Origin: Litorivita pollutaquae
GTDB taxonomy: Bacteria > Pseudomonadota > Alphaproteobacteria > Rhodobacterales > Rhodobacteraceae
NCBI RefSeq assembly: GCF_003205515.1
Contig: NZ_KZ826481.1
Coordinates: forward strand, 538,660-602,659
Length of the DNA: 64,000 nt
Reading direction: 5' to 3'
Numbering within the stretch: position 1 is the first letter of the stretch; each line of letters begins with the position of its first letter. Below, piece by piece: positions 45,107-54,321 of this stretch. Below the pieces are notes generated by a model. It had not been told where the DNA came from. It searched no databases and saw only the letters and a list, made by a program, of their open reading frames with translations. Both the position numbers and the translations under genes were made by a program.

Positions 45107-45921
45107 GCCTGCTCGAAATTAAGGGGCTTGGTGTGACGCTTGGCGAACACCGTGCACTAAATCATGTCGATCTGTCGATTGATCGCGGCGAGATCGTCAC
45201 CATTGTTGGCCCCAACGGGTCGGGCAAATCGACCCTGCTCAAGGCCATCATCGGTGCGGTGCCAACAGATGCGGGCACGATCACCCGCGCCAAGGGTCTA
45301 CGCATCGGCTACGTGCCGCAAAAACTGCATATAGATCCGGCTCTGCCGATGACCGTGCGGCGCTTCCTGTCGCTTCCCAAACGGCGCGGGACCAATGAGG
45401 TGCGCGCGGCCTTGGCCGAAGCAGGCGCGCCCGATCTGGCCGACCGGCAAATGGCCGACCTTTCGGGCGGGCAATTCCAACGCGTGCTCTTGGCGCGCGC
45501 AGTGCTGGAGCGGCCTGACCTGCTGTTGCTTGACGAGGCCACGCAGGGATTGGATCAAATCGGGTCAGCCAATTTCTACCGTCAGATTGAAACACTCAGC
45601 GCCCAAACGGGATGCGCGGTATTGATGGTCAGCCATGAGCTGCATGTGGTGATGAGCGCCTCGGATCGGGTGGTTTGCCTGAACGGTCATGTGTGTTGCC
45701 ATGGCACGCCGGAGATCGTCGCCTCGGCGCCGGAATACCGCGCGTTGTTTGGCTCTGGCACACAGGGGGCGTTGGCGCTCTACCGGCACCAACATGATCA
45801 CGGGCACGATGATGGCAATGACCCGGCGCGCGCGCCGGAACTGCCACGGGGGCACGCCCATACCCCCGACTGCAATCACGCGGCTAAACACGACGACAGC
45901 ATACCGGAGGCAAACCAATGA
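45103..45921 (+). CDS. znuC: Zinc ABC transporter ATP-binding protein ZnuC, His-rich tail
   Basis: This 272-residue ATPase has the Walker A IVGPNGSGKSTLLKAI, signature MADLSGGQFQRVLLARAVLE, Walker B LLLLDEATQGLD and the switch histidine in MVSHELH. After about residue 220 it has an extra C-terminal tail with eight histidines (HQHDHGHDD, HAHTPDCNHAAKHDD) that is not part of the ATPase fold and lies in the cytoplasm. This could buffer zinc or sense it. It overlaps zur upstream and znuB downstream by 4 bp each. Confidence 0.94.
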   Translation: MSLLEIKGLGVTLGEHRALNHVDLSIDRGEIVTIVGPNGSGKSTLLKAIIGAVPTDAGTITRAKGLRIGYVPQKLHIDPALPMTVRRFLSLPKRRGTNEVRAALAEAGAPDLADRQMADLSGGQFQRVLLARAVLERPDLLLLDEATQGLDQIGSANFYRQIETLSAQTGCAVLMVSHELHVVMSASDRVVCLNGHVCCHGTPEIVASAPEYRALFGSGTQGALALYRHQHDHGHDDGNDPARAPELPRGHAHTPDCNHAAKHDDSIPEANQ

Positions 45922-46718
45922 CGTTGCTAGATGATTTCGCCCTGCGCGCCGCATTGGCGGGACTTGGCGTGGCTCTGGCGGCCGCGCCGTTGGGCTGCTT
46001 CGTGGTTTGGCGGCGCATGGCCTATTTCGGCGATGCCACGGCCCATGCGGCAATATTGGGGGTGGCCATATCGCTGGCCTTCTCGCTGCCGGTCTTTCCC
46101 GCCGTCTTGGCGGTGGCGTTGATCATGGCGCTGACGGTTTCGGCACTGACCGATCGTGGCCACGGGCTTGATACGATCTTGGGTGTTCTGGCGCATTCGG
46201 CGCTGGCCTTGGGGCTTGTCGCGGTGAGTTTCTTGCAAGGGGTGCGAATTGATTTGATGGCCTATCTTTTTGGCGACATTCTTGCGGTGACGCGGGGCGA
46301 CCTGGCGGTGATCTGGGGCGGGGCGGCGGCGATTTGGGCGTTGCTCTATGCCCGTTGGGGCGCGCTACTGACCGCCACGATCAGCCCCGATCTCGCCTAT
46401 GCCAGCGGCATCAACCCCAAGCGCGAGGCGCGCATCTTGACCCTTGCTCTGGCCTTGGTGGTCGCGGTCGCCATCAAAGTCGTCGGCGTGTTGCTGATTT
46501 CGGCCCTGCTGCTGATCCCGGCGGCCACCGCGCGCCGTTTTGCCCATACCCCCGAAGCGATGGCGGGCATCGCCGCAGGCATTGGAGCGATCTCGGCCTT
46601 TGGCGGGCTGGCGTTTTCCTTTATCTATGACACGCCGAGCGGGCCAAGCATCGTTTGCATCGCTGCCGGGCTGTTTTGCGTCGCGTCGATCTTCGGAGTT
46701 ATACGCCGATCAACATGA
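45918..46718 (+). CDS. znuB: Zinc ABC transporter permease ZnuB
   Basis: This 266-residue permease with about eight helices includes LGCFVVWRRMAYFGDATAHA, the EAA-like LLISALLLIPAATARRFAHT and the C-terminal SIVCIAAGLFCVASIFGVIR. It transports zinc across the inner membrane with ZnuC and ZnuA. Start at ATG 45918 overlaps the znuC stop (ATGA). It is the last gene of the zur-znuCB operon; I do not see a terminator before the TetR gene. Confidence 0.95.
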   Translation: MTLLDDFALRAALAGLGVALAAAPLGCFVVWRRMAYFGDATAHAAILGVAISLAFSLPVFPAVLAVALIMALTVSALTDRGHGLDTILGVLAHSALALGLVAVSFLQGVRIDLMAYLFGDILAVTRGDLAVIWGGAAAIWALLYARWGALLTATISPDLAYASGINPKREARILTLALALVVAVAIKVVGVLLISALLLIPAATARRFAHTPEAMAGIAAGIGAISAFGGLAFSFIYDTPSGPSIVCIAAGLFCVASIFGVIRRST

Positions 46719-46851
46719 CCAAACCGGCTCGGCCCGCGCGGGTGCCACGGCATACCGGCTTCTCAACAGTTAATGCGGCAGCGCAGAAAAATCATGCTGC
46801 AACTGCATAATAATCTGGTGATTTGCCGCAAACTGACGTAAGATAGACCCT

Positions 46852-47391
46852 ATGAAACGTAGCACACGCCTTTCAAAAGACGACTGGATGCTGGCCGGCC
46901 TCAAGGCTTTGGGTCAACATGGCCCTTCTGCGCTCAAAGCCGAACCTTTGGCGCGCGAACTGGGCACGACAAAGGGCAGCTTTTATTGGCATTTCAAAGA
47001 TGTGCCGGATTTTCATAAATCCATGCTGACCTATTGGGAAGATCGCCATTCGGCGCTTCCCGAGGGGCCTGCGGATCGCATAGAAGCCACCAAAACCCTG
47101 CGCGGGTTGGCACAAAACGGTTTTGCCAAGGATGCCACCGAAGCGCGGGCGGAAAAAGCACTGCGCGGCTGGGCGCAAGTGGATACGGCGGCGGCGGAAA
47201 TCCTCGCCAAGACGGATAAAATCCGGCTCGATTACCTCTCCGGCGTGCTGAACACCATTGGCGTCACCAATCCACAGATTGCGCGATTGATCCTCGCAGC
47301 GCAGGTCGGCATGTCCGGTCTTCCCGATGCGACGGATGCGGACCAAGAAACTCTTGGCACTTTGGTCGATCTGGTTCTGGCGCTGCGCTAA
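46852..47391 (+). CDS. TetR/AcrR family transcriptional regulator
   Basis: This 179-residue regulator has an N-terminal TetR helix-turn-helix, DDWMLAGLKALGQHGPSALK and LARELGTTKGSFYWHFKDVP (the classic G-S-F-Y-W-H-F signature), followed by an all-alpha ligand domain. It is convergent with recO, the two stop codons being only 6 bp apart. The target genes and ligand are unknown, since it is not next to an obvious efflux system. Confidence 0.92.
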   Translation: MKRSTRLSKDDWMLAGLKALGQHGPSALKAEPLARELGTTKGSFYWHFKDVPDFHKSMLTYWEDRHSALPEGPADRIEATKTLRGLAQNGFAKDATEARAEKALRGWAQVDTAAAEILAKTDKIRLDYLSGVLNTIGVTNPQIARLILAAQVGMSGLPDATDADQETLGTLVDLVLALR

Positions 47392-47397
47392 GCGGCG

Positions 47398-48132
47398 TCA
47401 ATCTGCGACCAGCCCGCGTTCAAATCGCTGAATAAACCGCGCCCGCGCCTCTGGCAGCGGTTTTTGCGCAATTTGCGGCGCCAGGTTTTGCATCAAGAAA
47501 TGCCCCGTCACCCGCAACCCGGCGGCAATCTCGGCATCCGGCGCGCGCCCCTGTCCCAGCATAATGGGGGGCAAGGGTAACAACCGGGCCGCCCAGTCCC
47601 CCGCCCCGGCCGCCGACACAGCGCGCCCCGTGCGCGGCGAGACATAGGCCAAATCCTCCACCGCGCCCGTCACGGCGCAGCAGCTCAAATCCAACCCGAA
47701 CCCCATCTCGTCAAGCAGGGCCATTTCCCATTGCAGATAGGCCAAGGGCCATAAGGCGATCTCGGGGAGCAGATCAAGCAAGGTCTCTGTGCGGGCATAG
47801 AGCGCGGGGTAGGCTTGGCGTTCAGGCAGGCAAAACCGCAAAAGCGCGGTGACGGTATTAAGCCCCGCCAGAGACAACCGCGACGCCATGGCCGAAGCCG
47901 TGCGGGATCGCATCGGCTCGGCTTTGAACGTGCCAAGATGATCCTCCAACCGCGCCGACCAATGTAAATCGAGCTGCGCGCCGGCTTGCAAAATCGGGGC
48001 CATTTTGCGCGAGGCACCGCCGCGCATAACGCCCGCATGGCGACCATGTTCGGGGGTAAACATCTCTAGGATCGCGCCGGTTTCACCGTACGGGCGGGCA
48101 GACAAAAGGATGCCCTGATCACGCCACTCCAT
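47398..48132 (-). CDS. recO: DNA repair protein RecO
   Basis: RecO helps load RecA onto SSB-coated single-stranded DNA. The 244-residue product has the N-terminal OB fold ([20 protein letters not shown]) and the family segments [20 protein letters not shown] and [16 protein letters not shown]-like [20 protein letters not shown], with [11 protein letters not shown] and [11 protein letters not shown] later. It is the last gene of the lepB-rnc-era-DUF1491-recO series. Confidence 0.95.
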   Translation of the reverse strand: MEWRDQGILLSARPYGETGAILEMFTPEHGRHAGVMRGGASRKMAPILQAGAQLDLHWSARLEDHLGTFKAEPMRSRTASAMASRLSLAGLNTVTALLRFCLPERQAYPALYARTETLLDLLPEIALWPLAYLQWEMALLDEMGFGLDLSCCAVTGAVEDLAYVSPRTGRAVSAAGAGDWAARLLPLPPIMLGQGRAPDAEIAAGLRVTGHFLMQNLAPQIAQKPLPEARARFIQRFERGLVAD

Positions 48133-48181
48133 GAGGTTTTCCTTGCGATTTCATGAGCGGATTATGACCGCGCGCAGTGGG

Positions 48182-48511
48182 TTATTGCAACCCGTCCTCA
48201 TCCAGCAAATGCCGCCCATCACGGTCTTCGACTTCGATCACCCAAAGGTCGGGATCAAAGTCGCGTTGCCGCGCGATGGCGGCATCCACCTCGGGCTCTG
48301 CCCCGGCGGCCAATTGCGCCCACTTGCGATCGCCGGACATGAGGTCAAAGCCGCGCGTAAAGGCCTGCGCACGCCCATCCAGCGTGGCAAGTTTGACCAA
48401 AACCGCCCCCGCAGTGTCGTCCCCATGGGCCACCACAAAAGCCGGAATATCATAAACGCGCAGCCGCGCCAAATAGGCCGAAACCCAAATCCCGCTCGCC
48501 AGACGCGCCAT
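48182..48511 (-). CDS. DUF1491 family protein
   Basis: This 109-residue protein of unknown function is common between era and recO in alphaproteobacteria. It has ARLASGIWVSAYLARLRVYD, PAFVVAHGDDTAGAVLVKLA and the closing WVIEVEDRDGRHLL motif that define DUF1491. The ATG at 48511 is 5 bp from the era stop, giving near-coupling; the longer open frame upstream is the antisense-like extension into era and is rejected. Confidence 0.9.
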   Translation of the reverse strand: MARLASGIWVSAYLARLRVYDIPAFVVAHGDDTAGAVLVKLATLDGRAQAFTRGFDLMSGDRKWAQLAAGAEPEVDAAIARQRDFDPDLWVIEVEDRDGRHLLDEDGLQ

Positions 48512-48515
48512 GAGA

Positions 48516-49421
48516 TCAGACGTTGCCGTCTTTAAAATCGAGGCCCATTTCCGAATAGCGTTCTTTTTCCTCAAGCCAGTTCGGTCGTACTTTGACTTGC
48601 AAGAACAAATGCACGCGGCGGCCGAGGAATTCTTCGAGCTCCTCGCGCGCGGCCTTGCCAAGCGCTTTGATCGTCTCGCCCTTGTTGCCTAAAACGATGC
48701 CTTTATGACCATCGCGGACCACATAAATGATCTGATCAATCTTGCACGACCCGTCTTTGCGCTCTTCCCAATTTTCGGTCTCCACCGTCATTTGGTAAGG
48801 CAATTCTTGATGCAAGCGCAGGGTGATTTTCTCGCGGGTGATCTCTGCGGCGATATTGCGCATCGGCAGATCGGCAATTTGGTCCTCGGGGTAGAGCCAC
48901 GGGCCTTCGGGCACCTCGCCCGCCAACCAATCGCGCAAAGCTTCCACACCGTGGCCCCGTTCGGCAGAAATCAAAAACGTCTCGGCGAAATCATAGCGTG
49001 CGTTAAGGTCTTGCGTCAGCGCCAACAGGGTTTCGGCCTTCACCTTGTCGATCTTGTTGATCGCCAGAGCAATTTTCCGGCCCTTGCCGATGTCGCCCAA
49101 CCCTTCGAGAATCGCCTCAACGCCCTCGGTAATGCCGCGGTGCGCTTCGACCATAAGCACCACAACATCGGCATCTGCCGCACCGCTCCATGCGGCGGCC
49201 ACCATGGCGCGGTCCAACCGGCGACGCGGCTTGAACAGGCCCGGCGTATCAACGAACACGATCTGCGCCTCGCCGGCCATGGCGACGCCGCGAATGCGCG
49301 CGCGGGTGGTTTGGACCTTGTGGGTGACGATCGACACTTTCGCGCCGACCATGCGGTTGAGCAATGTGGATTTGCCCGCATTGGGCTCTCCGATCAGGGC
49401 GACAAATCCGGCGCGGGTCAT
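48516..49421 (-). CDS. era: GTPase Era
   Basis: Era is an essential GTPase that assists 16S rRNA maturation and 30S assembly. The 301-residue product has G1 ALIGEPNAGKSTLLNRMVGA, G3 VFVDTPGLFKPRRRL, G4 AINKIDKV and G5 ISAERGHGV, then the KH domain with VIYVVRDGHKGIVLGNKGET and VHLFLQVKVRPNWLE. It directly abuts rnc: the stop of rnc is at 49422. Confidence 0.98.
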   Translation of the reverse strand: MTRAGFVALIGEPNAGKSTLLNRMVGAKVSIVTHKVQTTRARIRGVAMAGEAQIVFVDTPGLFKPRRRLDRAMVAAAWSGAADADVVVLMVEAHRGITEGVEAILEGLGDIGKGRKIALAINKIDKVKAETLLALTQDLNARYDFAETFLISAERGHGVEALRDWLAGEVPEGPWLYPEDQIADLPMRNIAAEITREKITLRLHQELPYQMTVETENWEERKDGSCKIDQIIYVVRDGHKGIVLGNKGETIKALGKAAREELEEFLGRRVHLFLQVKVRPNWLEEKERYSEMGLDFKDGNV

Positions 49422-50102
49422 TTAACGTTCCAATCTTTGCAAAAGCGCCTTTGCGGCGGCTTGTTCGGCGGCGCGTTTCGAGGCCGCAGTGGCCGCTTCG
49501 CTCTCGCCGGTTTTGAGTTCGGCAGAAATAGTAAAAACAGGCGCGTGATCCGGCCCTTTGCGGGTGACCTCGCGGTAGACGGGAGGCGGTAATTTGCGCG
49601 CCTGCGCCCATTCTTGCAGGGCGGTTTTGGCGTCGCGTGCATCCTCTTCAACCTCATGGATGCGGTTACCCCAAAGGCGCAAAACCAAATCCTTGGCCGC
49701 CGCGAACCCGCCGTCGCGGTACACGGCGGCGATCACCGCCTCCATCGCGTCGCCCAAAAGCGCATTCTTGCGCCGCCCACCGGAAATCATCTCGGAGCGG
49801 CCCAGTTTCAAAACCGCACCAAGGTCAATCTGCCGCGCCACATCCGCGCAAGCTTCCTTGCGCACCAATGCATTAAACCGTGGCGCAAGTTGTCCTTCAG
49901 AGGCCTGCTTGTCCGCTTCCAAAAGCGCCTCGCACATCACAAGGCCCAGAACGCGATCGCCCAAAAATTCAAGCCGCTGATTGTCATCCCGGTTCGGCGT
50001 CGACATCGAACTGTGGGTCACGGCGCGCACCAAAAGCGCGGGTTCTTTGAAAGAATACCCGATGCGGCCCTCAAAGGCCTTCAACTCTGCCGAGATCTTC
50101 AA
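49422..50102 (-). CDS. rnc: Ribonuclease III
   Basis: RNase III cleaves double-stranded RNA in rRNA processing and mRNA control. It has the catalytic signature [20 protein letters not shown], the [20 protein letters not shown] helix, and a C-terminal double-stranded RNA-binding domain. The first ATG in frame is 50135, inside lepB, but a TTG at 50102 overlaps the lepB stop as TTGA, has AAGGGG 5 nt upstream, and would start KISAELKAF, close to the Rhodobacter capsulatus N-terminus as I remember it. I therefore choose TTG (226 residues). Confidence 0.93.
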   Translation of the reverse strand: MKISAELKAFEGRIGYSFKEPALLVRAVTHSSMSTPNRDDNQRLEFLGDRVLGLVMCEALLEADKQASEGQLAPRFNALVRKEACADVARQIDLGAVLKLGRSEMISGGRRKNALLGDAMEAVIAAVYRDGGFAAAKDLVLRLWGNRIHEVEEDARDAKTALQEWAQARKLPPPVYREVTRKGPDHAPVFTISAELKTGESEAATAASKRAAEQAAAKALLQRLER

Positions 50103-50938
50103 TTGATCCCCTTGAAGAAACGGTCGCTGCGCCATGTCCAGAAAAAGAGCATCGACCGGCCCGCAGAGGAGAACATGATCCGGTCCGCACGCCCGATCAA
50201 ATCTTCAAACGGCACAAATCCCACCCCGCCGACGCTTTGCGAGAACCGGCTATCGGTGGAATTGTCGCGGTTGTCACCCATGAAGAAGAAATGCCCTTCG
50301 GGGACGGTATAAACCCCGGTGTTATCGGCGCGCTGATTGCCAATATTGAGGACCGAATGCGACACGCCATTGGGCAGAGTTTCGGTGAATTTCTCTTTCT
50401 CACAGGTTCCGCCTTCGCCGACCGCGCCGTTGGCACAACGTGGCAACATCCGCTGCGGGCCTTGGGCTGCGAACTCTTCAGTAAAGGTGCCTGCGGCTTC
50501 GACTTTTACCGCTTCGCCGTTGATAATCACCACGCCCTCTTTGATCTGCACTCGATCTCCGGGCAGACCGATCAGACGTTTGATGTAATCGCTGCCGGTG
50601 ACCGGATGGCGAAACACCACAACATCGCCGCGCTCTGGCTCGGACCCGAACAGACGCTTGTTGCCGCCCTTCGACCAGCCACAGAAATCCTCGGCATCCA
50701 CATCCAAACCGACCGCCGGGATACGGATCGACGGGCAAGAGGCATAAGAATACCCGTAAGACATTTTATTCACAAAGAGGAAATCGCCAATGAGCAGCGT
50801 GTCTTTCATCGACCCCGACGGGATCCAAAACGGTTGAAACAACAGCGTGCGAAACAGCCCCGCAATCAACAACGCATAGACCACCGTTTTGATGGTCTCG
50901 ACGATGGCATTGCCTTTTTTCTCTGCGGGTTCGGCCAT
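50099..50938 (-). CDS. lepB: Signal peptidase I
   Basis: LepB removes signal peptides in the membrane. The 279-residue product has a single N-terminal helix ([20 protein letters not shown]), the catalytic Ser in [20 protein letters not shown], the Lys in [17 protein letters not shown], and box [15 protein letters not shown] cysteine-rich insert (SYASCPSIR... DFCGW) and a further loop with Cys at MLPRCANG and TCEKEK are present between boxes. It is upstream of and coupled to rnc by a TTGA overlap. Confidence 0.97.
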   Translation of the reverse strand: MAEPAEKKGNAIVETIKTVVYALLIAGLFRTLLFQPFWIPSGSMKDTLLIGDFLFVNKMSYGYSYASCPSIRIPAVGLDVDAEDFCGWSKGGNKRLFGSEPERGDVVVFRHPVTGSDYIKRLIGLPGDRVQIKEGVVIINGEAVKVEAAGTFTEEFAAQGPQRMLPRCANGAVGEGGTCEKEKFTETLPNGVSHSVLNIGNQRADNTGVYTVPEGHFFFMGDNRDNSTDSRFSQSVGGVGFVPFEDLIGRADRIMFSSAGRSMLFFWTWRSDRFFKGIN

Positions 50939-51067
50939 TGGGGCGCTCCGGTCACTTGGGTCTATGTTTCACAGGCTTCATGAGCGCGCAGCCGCAGCCT
51001 GTCAACCCGATGCGCCCATTCCGCGCGCCTTCGCAGCTCAATTTTGCCGCGCCTTTCCACTTTCCGT

Positions 51068-51087
51068 AAATATCCCCGCCGGAGGCG
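51068..51087 (-). repeat. 20-bp intergenic repeat, copy 2
   Basis: This is the reverse-orientation copy of the sequence at 27731-27750, identical over 20 bases, in the 180-bp gap between acpS and lepB. Confidence 0.75.
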
Positions 51088-51118
51088 CCTACAAGAGCCA
51101 AGCACGACATGCATCCGT

Positions 51119-51544
51119 TCACGCGGGCCGGGGGGCATCCCCAAACGCAACAGGCCGCGCTTCGATCACCACGAACGCCTGCGCCCAAGGATGATCATCC
51201 GTCAACGTCACATGGATGACCGCCTCATACCCCGCCGGCGTCATATCTGCCAATCGCTCTGCCGCCCATCCGGTCAGCGCCATCACCGGCTGCCCCGTGC
51301 GCAGATTGCTAACCGCCATATCCTTCCATGCAATCCCCATACGCAATCCGGTGCCAAGCGCCTTGGAGCAGGCTTCTTTCGCCGCCCAGCGTTTGGCATA
51401 GGTGCCTGCCACATCGCGGCGGCGTTCTGCTTTGGCCTGTTCGACATCGGTGAAAACGCGGTTGCGGAACCGATCGCCATGGCGCTCCAACACCCCGGCA
51501 ATCCTGTCGATATTGGCCAAATCGGTGCCGATGCCAAGGATCAT
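51119..51544 (-). CDS. acpS: Holo-[acyl-carrier-protein] synthase
   Basis: AcpS attaches 4'-phosphopantetheine to acyl carrier protein. The 141-residue product has the N-terminal [20 protein letters not shown] with the Mg-binding Asp, and [20 protein letters not shown], the second conserved motif with Glu. Its start overlaps the stop of the upstream exported-protein gene (ATGA), so they are coupled. The order pdxJ-...-acpS-lepB is common in proteobacteria. Confidence 0.97.
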   Translation of the reverse strand: MILGIGTDLANIDRIAGVLERHGDRFRNRVFTDVEQAKAERRRDVAGTYAKRWAAKEACSKALGTGLRMGIAWKDMAVSNLRTGQPVMALTGWAAERLADMTPAGYEAVIHVTLTDDHPWAQAFVVIEARPVAFGDAPRPA

Positions 51545-52047
51545 TGCGCCGCCTCCAATGTGGCGGAGATTTCGCCGGTCGCCTGGTTGACGATAACCTG
51601 CAATTGCCCCGCCACAGGCGCATCACCTTGCCCGTCAAAGCTTTCGACCGGCAGACGCAGACCGAGGCCTTTGAGTGGATCATAGGTGGATTGCAGGTCC
51701 TCAAAGCGCAGGCGCGCAAACCCCATCGTGGCACGATAGCTCACCACGCGGCATTGCCGTGCGCCAAGCGCGTCAAAAGGTGGCGACAGGATCATCAGGT
51801 GAAACGCACCCAACGCCGGTTCAATCCGGTCCAAAACCGCGATCCGCGTCCGCCCGCCGGAAAACGTCCGGCTGGTTTCCTCCCACGGCTCCATCAGATT
51901 GTCGGCGCGGGCAATCCCCCCCTCGCAATCCGACACCTGCTGCGCGGTCAGCGCCGTCGGCAAAACAACCGCCGCAGGTCCGGCCAAAATGCCGGACAGG
52001 CAGAGCAGAAACGCGCCTGCACGCGGTGCTATGACAGGCAGGTTCAG
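51541..52047 (-). CDS. Unrecognised exported protein, probable CTG start
   Basis: About 168 residues, with a hydrophobic signal-like N-terminus ([20 protein letters not shown], possible cleavage near TALTAQ) and a mature part with two cysteines that I do not recognise. The only in-frame ATG is 270 bp upstream, within the next gene. A CTG at 52047 overlaps the upstream stop as CTGA and has AAAGGTGG 6 nt before it, so this is the best start. The gene is coupled to acpS downstream. I cannot assign a function. Confidence 0.7.
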   Translation of the reverse strand: MNLPVIAPRAGAFLLCLSGILAGPAAVVLPTALTAQQVSDCEGGIARADNLMEPWEETSRTFSGGRTRIAVLDRIEPALGAFHLMILSPPFDALGARQCRVVSYRATMGFARLRFEDLQSTYDPLKGLGLRLPVESFDGQGDAPVAGQLQVIVNQATGEISATLEAAQ

Positions 52048-52556
52048 GATTTTCCACCTTTGGACATCTGCGCCGCGCGCTTGGTCTTTGCGGCATCGGC
52101 ATTCAACGCATTGCGCGCGCCCATCGGGAAGAAAAACCGATGCGCCAAGAAATACGCGCCGAAATAGATCGCCAAAAGCCCACCGGAGAACAGATAGGCC
52201 ACCGGCATGGCACCCACGGCTTGCCCGATCCCGGGGATCAAGGCAAACAATGCTCCCGCGAGCAGCGCCTCGACAAAAACCGCCAAAACCGCCGCAAGAA
52301 CCGCAAACCGCCAGCAAAGCGCGCCCGAAGGTTTCACCCCGTTGGCCCGCGCGAAATACTGCCCCTCGATCATCGCGGCCAGCATCGGCGCGACGACAAA
52401 GGTGCTGGTCGTTTTTAGGTTCACGCCTGCGAACGTCAGGAGATAGAAGATCACGATCAGCGCAATTTTGATCGCAACCAAAAGTCCCAGGTAACGGATG
52501 TAATTCGGCGGGGTCAGCGGCGCGGAGGTCGGTACGTCGTTGGAAGAATCGGTCAA
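52044..52556 (-). CDS. Small membrane protein, ABZJ_00895-like
   Basis: A 170-residue protein with about four membrane helices (YLGLLVAIKIALIVIFYLLT, STFVVAPMLAAMIEGQYFAR, VLAVFVEALLAGALFALIPG, AYLFSGGLLAIYFGAYFLAH) and a basic tail. It resembles a family of small membrane proteins with an ARANG...W-R-F segment (FARANGVKPSGALCWRFAVL), of unknown role. No ATG is available before the first helix; a TTG at 52556 with AAGG 8 nt upstream fits. It is upstream of the exported protein and follows pdxJ. Confidence 0.75.
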   Translation of the reverse strand: MTDSSNDVPTSAPLTPPNYIRYLGLLVAIKIALIVIFYLLTFAGVNLKTTSTFVVAPMLAAMIEGQYFARANGVKPSGALCWRFAVLAAVLAVFVEALLAGALFALIPGIGQAVGAMPVAYLFSGGLLAIYFGAYFLAHRFFFPMGARNALNADAAKTKRAAQMSKGGKS

Positions 52557-52672
52557 GTCGAATACCTTTATATTGTTCAAAAACCCATAGACCGCCGCGC
52601 CGCCTTTGTCACCTCTATGTAGGGAAACGGCGCATGTATGTGGGGCAGCGGCGCATGGCCCCGCCCCGCCGG

Positions 52673-53437
52673 TCACACCGAAAGGCGCGCGGTTTCCATT
52701 AACCGCCGCATCTTGGCAATCACCGGGTCCAACCCCATGAAAATTGCCTCTGCGATGATGAAATGACCGATGTTCAATTCAATCACTTCGGGCAGGGCTG
52801 CAATCGGCGCAACGGTTTCAAAGGTCAATCCATGTCCCGCATGGACCTCCAGCCCGAGGCTGTCGGCGTAGCGTGCCATTTCTGTCAACCGCGCCAATTC
52901 CGCATCGCGTGCGGTAAAACGCCCCTCGGCATGGGCATCGCAATAGGCACCGGTGTGTAATTCAATCACCTGCGCACCGATGCGAGCGGCGGCTTCGATT
53001 TGCGGCGCATCGGCAGCGATAAAAATCGACACACGGCACCCTGCCTCGCGCAATGGCGCGATGAAATGCGCCAGTTGGTTTTCCTCGCGCGCCACTTCGA
53101 GCCCGCCTTCGGTGGTGCGTTCCTCGCGCTTTTCCGGCACGAGGCAGACCGCATGGGGTTTATGGCGCAAAGCAATGGCTTGCATTTCGGAGGTTGCAGC
53201 CATCTCGAAATTCAACGGCACGCTGAGATTCTCCGCCAAAGCTTCAATATCCGCATCAGAGATGTGGCGGCGGTCTTCGCGCAAATGTGCGGTGATGCCG
53301 TCGGCGCCGGCCGCTTCGGCCAATTTCGCCGCCCGCAATGGATCGGGATACAGGCCGCCGCGCGCGTTGCGCACGGTTGCCACATGGTCAATGTTGACGC
53401 CAAGACGCAATTTGCCTTCGGGAGAGATGGTGCTCAT
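52673..53437 (-). CDS. pdxJ: Pyridoxine 5'-phosphate synthase
   Basis: PdxJ condenses 1-deoxyxylulose-5-phosphate with 3-amino-1-hydroxyacetone phosphate to make pyridoxine 5'-phosphate. The 254-residue protein has the [20 protein letters not shown] start, [16 protein letters not shown], the NFEMAAT region, and the [18 protein letters not shown] and [14 protein letters not shown] segments. The ATG at 53437 follows AAAAGGA by 8 nt, so the longer frame to 53467 is not needed. Confidence 0.97.
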   Translation of the reverse strand: MSTISPEGKLRLGVNIDHVATVRNARGGLYPDPLRAAKLAEAAGADGITAHLREDRRHISDADIEALAENLSVPLNFEMAATSEMQAIALRHKPHAVCLVPEKREERTTEGGLEVAREENQLAHFIAPLREAGCRVSIFIAADAPQIEAAARIGAQVIELHTGAYCDAHAEGRFTARDAELARLTEMARYADSLGLEVHAGHGLTFETVAPIAALPEVIELNIGHFIIAEAIFMGLDPVIAKMRRLMETARLSV

Positions 53438-53506
53438 CAGCGCGGTCCTTTTGCGCGGATTGCCCATGATGCAATGCGCGGGCGAATCCTTTGAATTTCC
53501 CGCAGA

Positions 53507-54166
53507 TTAATCGGCTTTTTTGCGCGCGTCAGCCTTTGCGGCCGCTTTTTGTTTGATCGAGGCCAACTTGGCCTTGAGCGCCCCGAGGCGACGGTTTTGA
53601 TAGGCTTGGATCAAGGGCAACGACACATAATATCCGATGATCCCGGCAATCACGCCAATGATGACACCGCCGACCAAATAGGGAAAGAACACCTCATGGT
53701 AGAAGATCGACAAGCCGGTCCAATCGGGCACCGCGTCGGTGAACATCGCAAAAAAATTGCTTTGCAGATCGCTCGCCGCATCGAGGAATTTCCCCCCCAA
53801 AGACCGATGCATATCATTGGCCTGCGGATCCATCCCGAGTAGAAAGTAGCCGGTTTTCATCGATGCGACACCAATCGGCACATAGGTCAGCGGATTGCCG
53901 AAGAACGTGGCCAGAAGCGCCGCAAGAATATTCCCCCGCAGGACAAAGGCAATCAGCGACGCGATCACAAAATGCACCCCGTAAAACGGCGTGAAAGTGG
54001 TAAATATCCCGGCCAGAATACCCCGCGCAATGCGGTGTGGCGGATCGGGCAACCGGCGCAATCGGTGCCTGATATAAAGCGCCGCGCGATACCATCCGCC
54101 ACGCGGGTAGAAAAACTCTACCGCGATCTTCCAGATCGGTCTTCTGTCGCGGCGTTTAAAGACCAC
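53507..54166 (-). CDS. DUF2062 domain membrane protein
   Basis: This 219-residue protein of unknown function has about three to four membrane helices. It contains FFYPRGGWYRAALYIRHRLR and PHRIARGILAGIFTTFTPFY-GVHF, the DUF2062 core, and a lysine/alanine-rich C-terminal tail. The start is GTG with a weak ribosome site. It follows rsh on the same strand with a 155-bp gap and precedes pdxJ. Confidence 0.85.
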   Translation of the reverse strand: MVFKRRDRRPIWKIAVEFFYPRGGWYRAALYIRHRLRRLPDPPHRIARGILAGIFTTFTPFYGVHFVIASLIAFVLRGNILAALLATFFGNPLTYVPIGVASMKTGYFLLGMDPQANDMHRSLGGKFLDAASDLQSNFFAMFTDAVPDWTGLSIFYHEVFFPYLVGGVIIGVIAGIIGYYVSLPLIQAYQNRRLGALKAKLASIKQKAAAKADARKKAD

Positions 54167-54321
54167 TCGGGGGTATCACTCTCCGTTGTGCGTGCCGTCC
54201 GGACGGCACGGTTCTGCTCGGGGCGGGGCGGCAACCATAGGCGCGGTGCCCCTGATGTGCCTGTCTGGCCCATCTCTATTTAGGCGCACTCGATGGCCGT
54301 GGTAGGGCCATATCACGCCGA

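Noticed and set aside
50103-50135. ATG start for rnc at 50135
   Set aside because: It would lie inside lepB and add 11 residues not in the family. The TTG at 50102 has a good ribosome site and the TTGA overlap.
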